17,315 bases of DNA, taken from assembly GCA_002938075.1 (NCBI GenBank), contig PTLK01000017.1, positions 1 through 17,315 of the forward strand, in the 5' to 3' direction. Below, piece after piece: positions 16,884 to 17,315 of this stretch (position 1 is its first letter; every line of letters starts with the position of its first letter). A model generated the notes under the pieces. The model had not been told where the DNA came from. It did no database searches and saw nothing but the letters and a program-made list of their open reading frames with translations. The stretch is from Alphaproteobacteria bacterium MarineAlpha3_Bin3 (GTDB taxonomy: Bacteria; Pseudomonadota; Alphaproteobacteria; Rhodospirillales; Casp-alpha2). The translations under genes were made by a program, and so were the position numbers.

Positions 16884-17315
16884 TTAACGGCGGCGGAACA
16901 GTTCCTTGAGCAGATCCTCGGGCCTGATTCGGCGTTGCTGGGGCTGTGGCTGCGGTGGCGGCGGTTCCGAGGCCGGCGGCGGAGGCGGGCTTGCGGTCGT
17001 GCTGCCGCTTCCCTGTTGGGGAAAGCCGCCGTCGAGAATGCCCTGAAGGATGTTGCCGATGCCCTTGGGCGCCTTCTTCAACAGCTTATCGATGCCCGGA
17101 ATGGGCAGGGCGCCGCCGGGCAGCTTCGAGGTGTCCAGGTTGATGGTCGGCGAGTCGAGCCGGCCGCGGACGGTAAACGGCACTGCCTGGGTGACGTTGG
17201 TGCGGGTTCTCGCGGCCAACAGCGCCGCCAGGACGTTCTGCCCCAGTTGCACGTGGCCCTTGACGTCGATGCGCCAGCGCGGCAGGTCGACCGTGCCCGA
17301 GGCGGCGCCGTCGCC
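16884..17315 (-). CDS. AsmA-family protein, C-terminal end (partial)
   Basis: Only the last 143 residues are present; the frame is open at the right edge and the gene continues beyond the window. The visible part begins in the conserved AsmA C-terminal region (TVDLPRWRIDVKG, then VPFTVRGRLDSPTINLDTSK), a segment shared by AsmA-type envelope proteins that contribute to outer-membrane biogenesis or lipid transport. It is followed by LPIPGIDKLLKKAPKGI and a low-complexity Pro/Gln-rich stretch (PPPPPASEPPPPQPQPQQ). The last residues are RPEDLLKELFRRR. An internal GTG at 17252 is not the true start. The stop TAA lies in the palindrome CCGTTAACGG (16881-16890). Confidence 0.8.
   Translation of the reverse strand, partial: GDGAASGTVDLPRWRIDVKGHVQLGQNVLAALLAARTRTNVTQAVPFTVRGRLDSPTINLDTSKLPGGALPIPGIDKLLKKAPKGIGNILQGILDGGFPQQGSGSTTASPPPPPASEPPPPQPQPQQRRIRPEDLLKELFRRR

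Overview
The window looks like chromosomal backbone from an alphaproteobacterium, most likely a Rhodospirillales-type lineage. The evidence is high GC with strong third-position GC, a circularly permuted two-piece tmRNA gene, an alpha-type SspB beside it, and the gene order thyA-folA / hflK-hflC-DUF2065-degP / serB / miaA / ilvB, which from memory is a familiar alphaproteobacterial neighbourhood. I see no transposase, integrase, phage gene, CRISPR array, tRNA or rRNA.

Left part (1-4.8 kb): ilvB (acetolactate synthase large subunit, minus strand) has a 307-bp AT-rich upstream gap and then a divergent FadR/FCD-type GntR regulator. That regulator sits between ilvB and miaA. Next come miaA (minus) and divergent serB (plus).

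Middle (4.8-10 kb): degP, a DUF2065 membrane peptide, hflC and hflK form a minus-strand envelope and membrane proteostasis cluster. A 173-bp spacer rich in dyad symmetry separates hflK from divergent mrp/apbC, an Fe-S cluster carrier.

10-10.7 kb: a small exported protein of unknown function is broken by at least two, and possibly four, single-base frameshifts. Each falls in a homopolymer run. It converges on folA.

10.7-13.2 kb: folA and thyA (minus) form the folate/dTMP pair. Divergent from them is the permuted ssrA gene, with the acceptor piece first, then an excised hairpin, then the coding piece with predicted tag ANDNYAQARLAA. It is followed directly by sspB, whose product hands ssrA-tagged proteins to ClpXP, so the tag and its reader are side by side.

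13.2-17.3 kb: fumA (class I 4Fe-4S fumarase) leads a tight plus-strand run: alpha/beta hydrolase, LysE/RhtB exporter, TfoX-N protein and ribbon-helix-helix protein, with two 4-nt ATGA overlaps. The run converges on the C-terminal end of an AsmA-family protein that leaves the window.

Overall the window is mostly conserved housekeeping sequence with a protein quality-control theme (tmRNA, SspB, HflKC, DegP). I found no convincing new multi-gene system. The items most worth a second look are the broken exported-protein gene, the ssrA-sspB arrangement, the inserted FCD regulator facing ilvB, and the dyad-rich hflK-mrp spacer.
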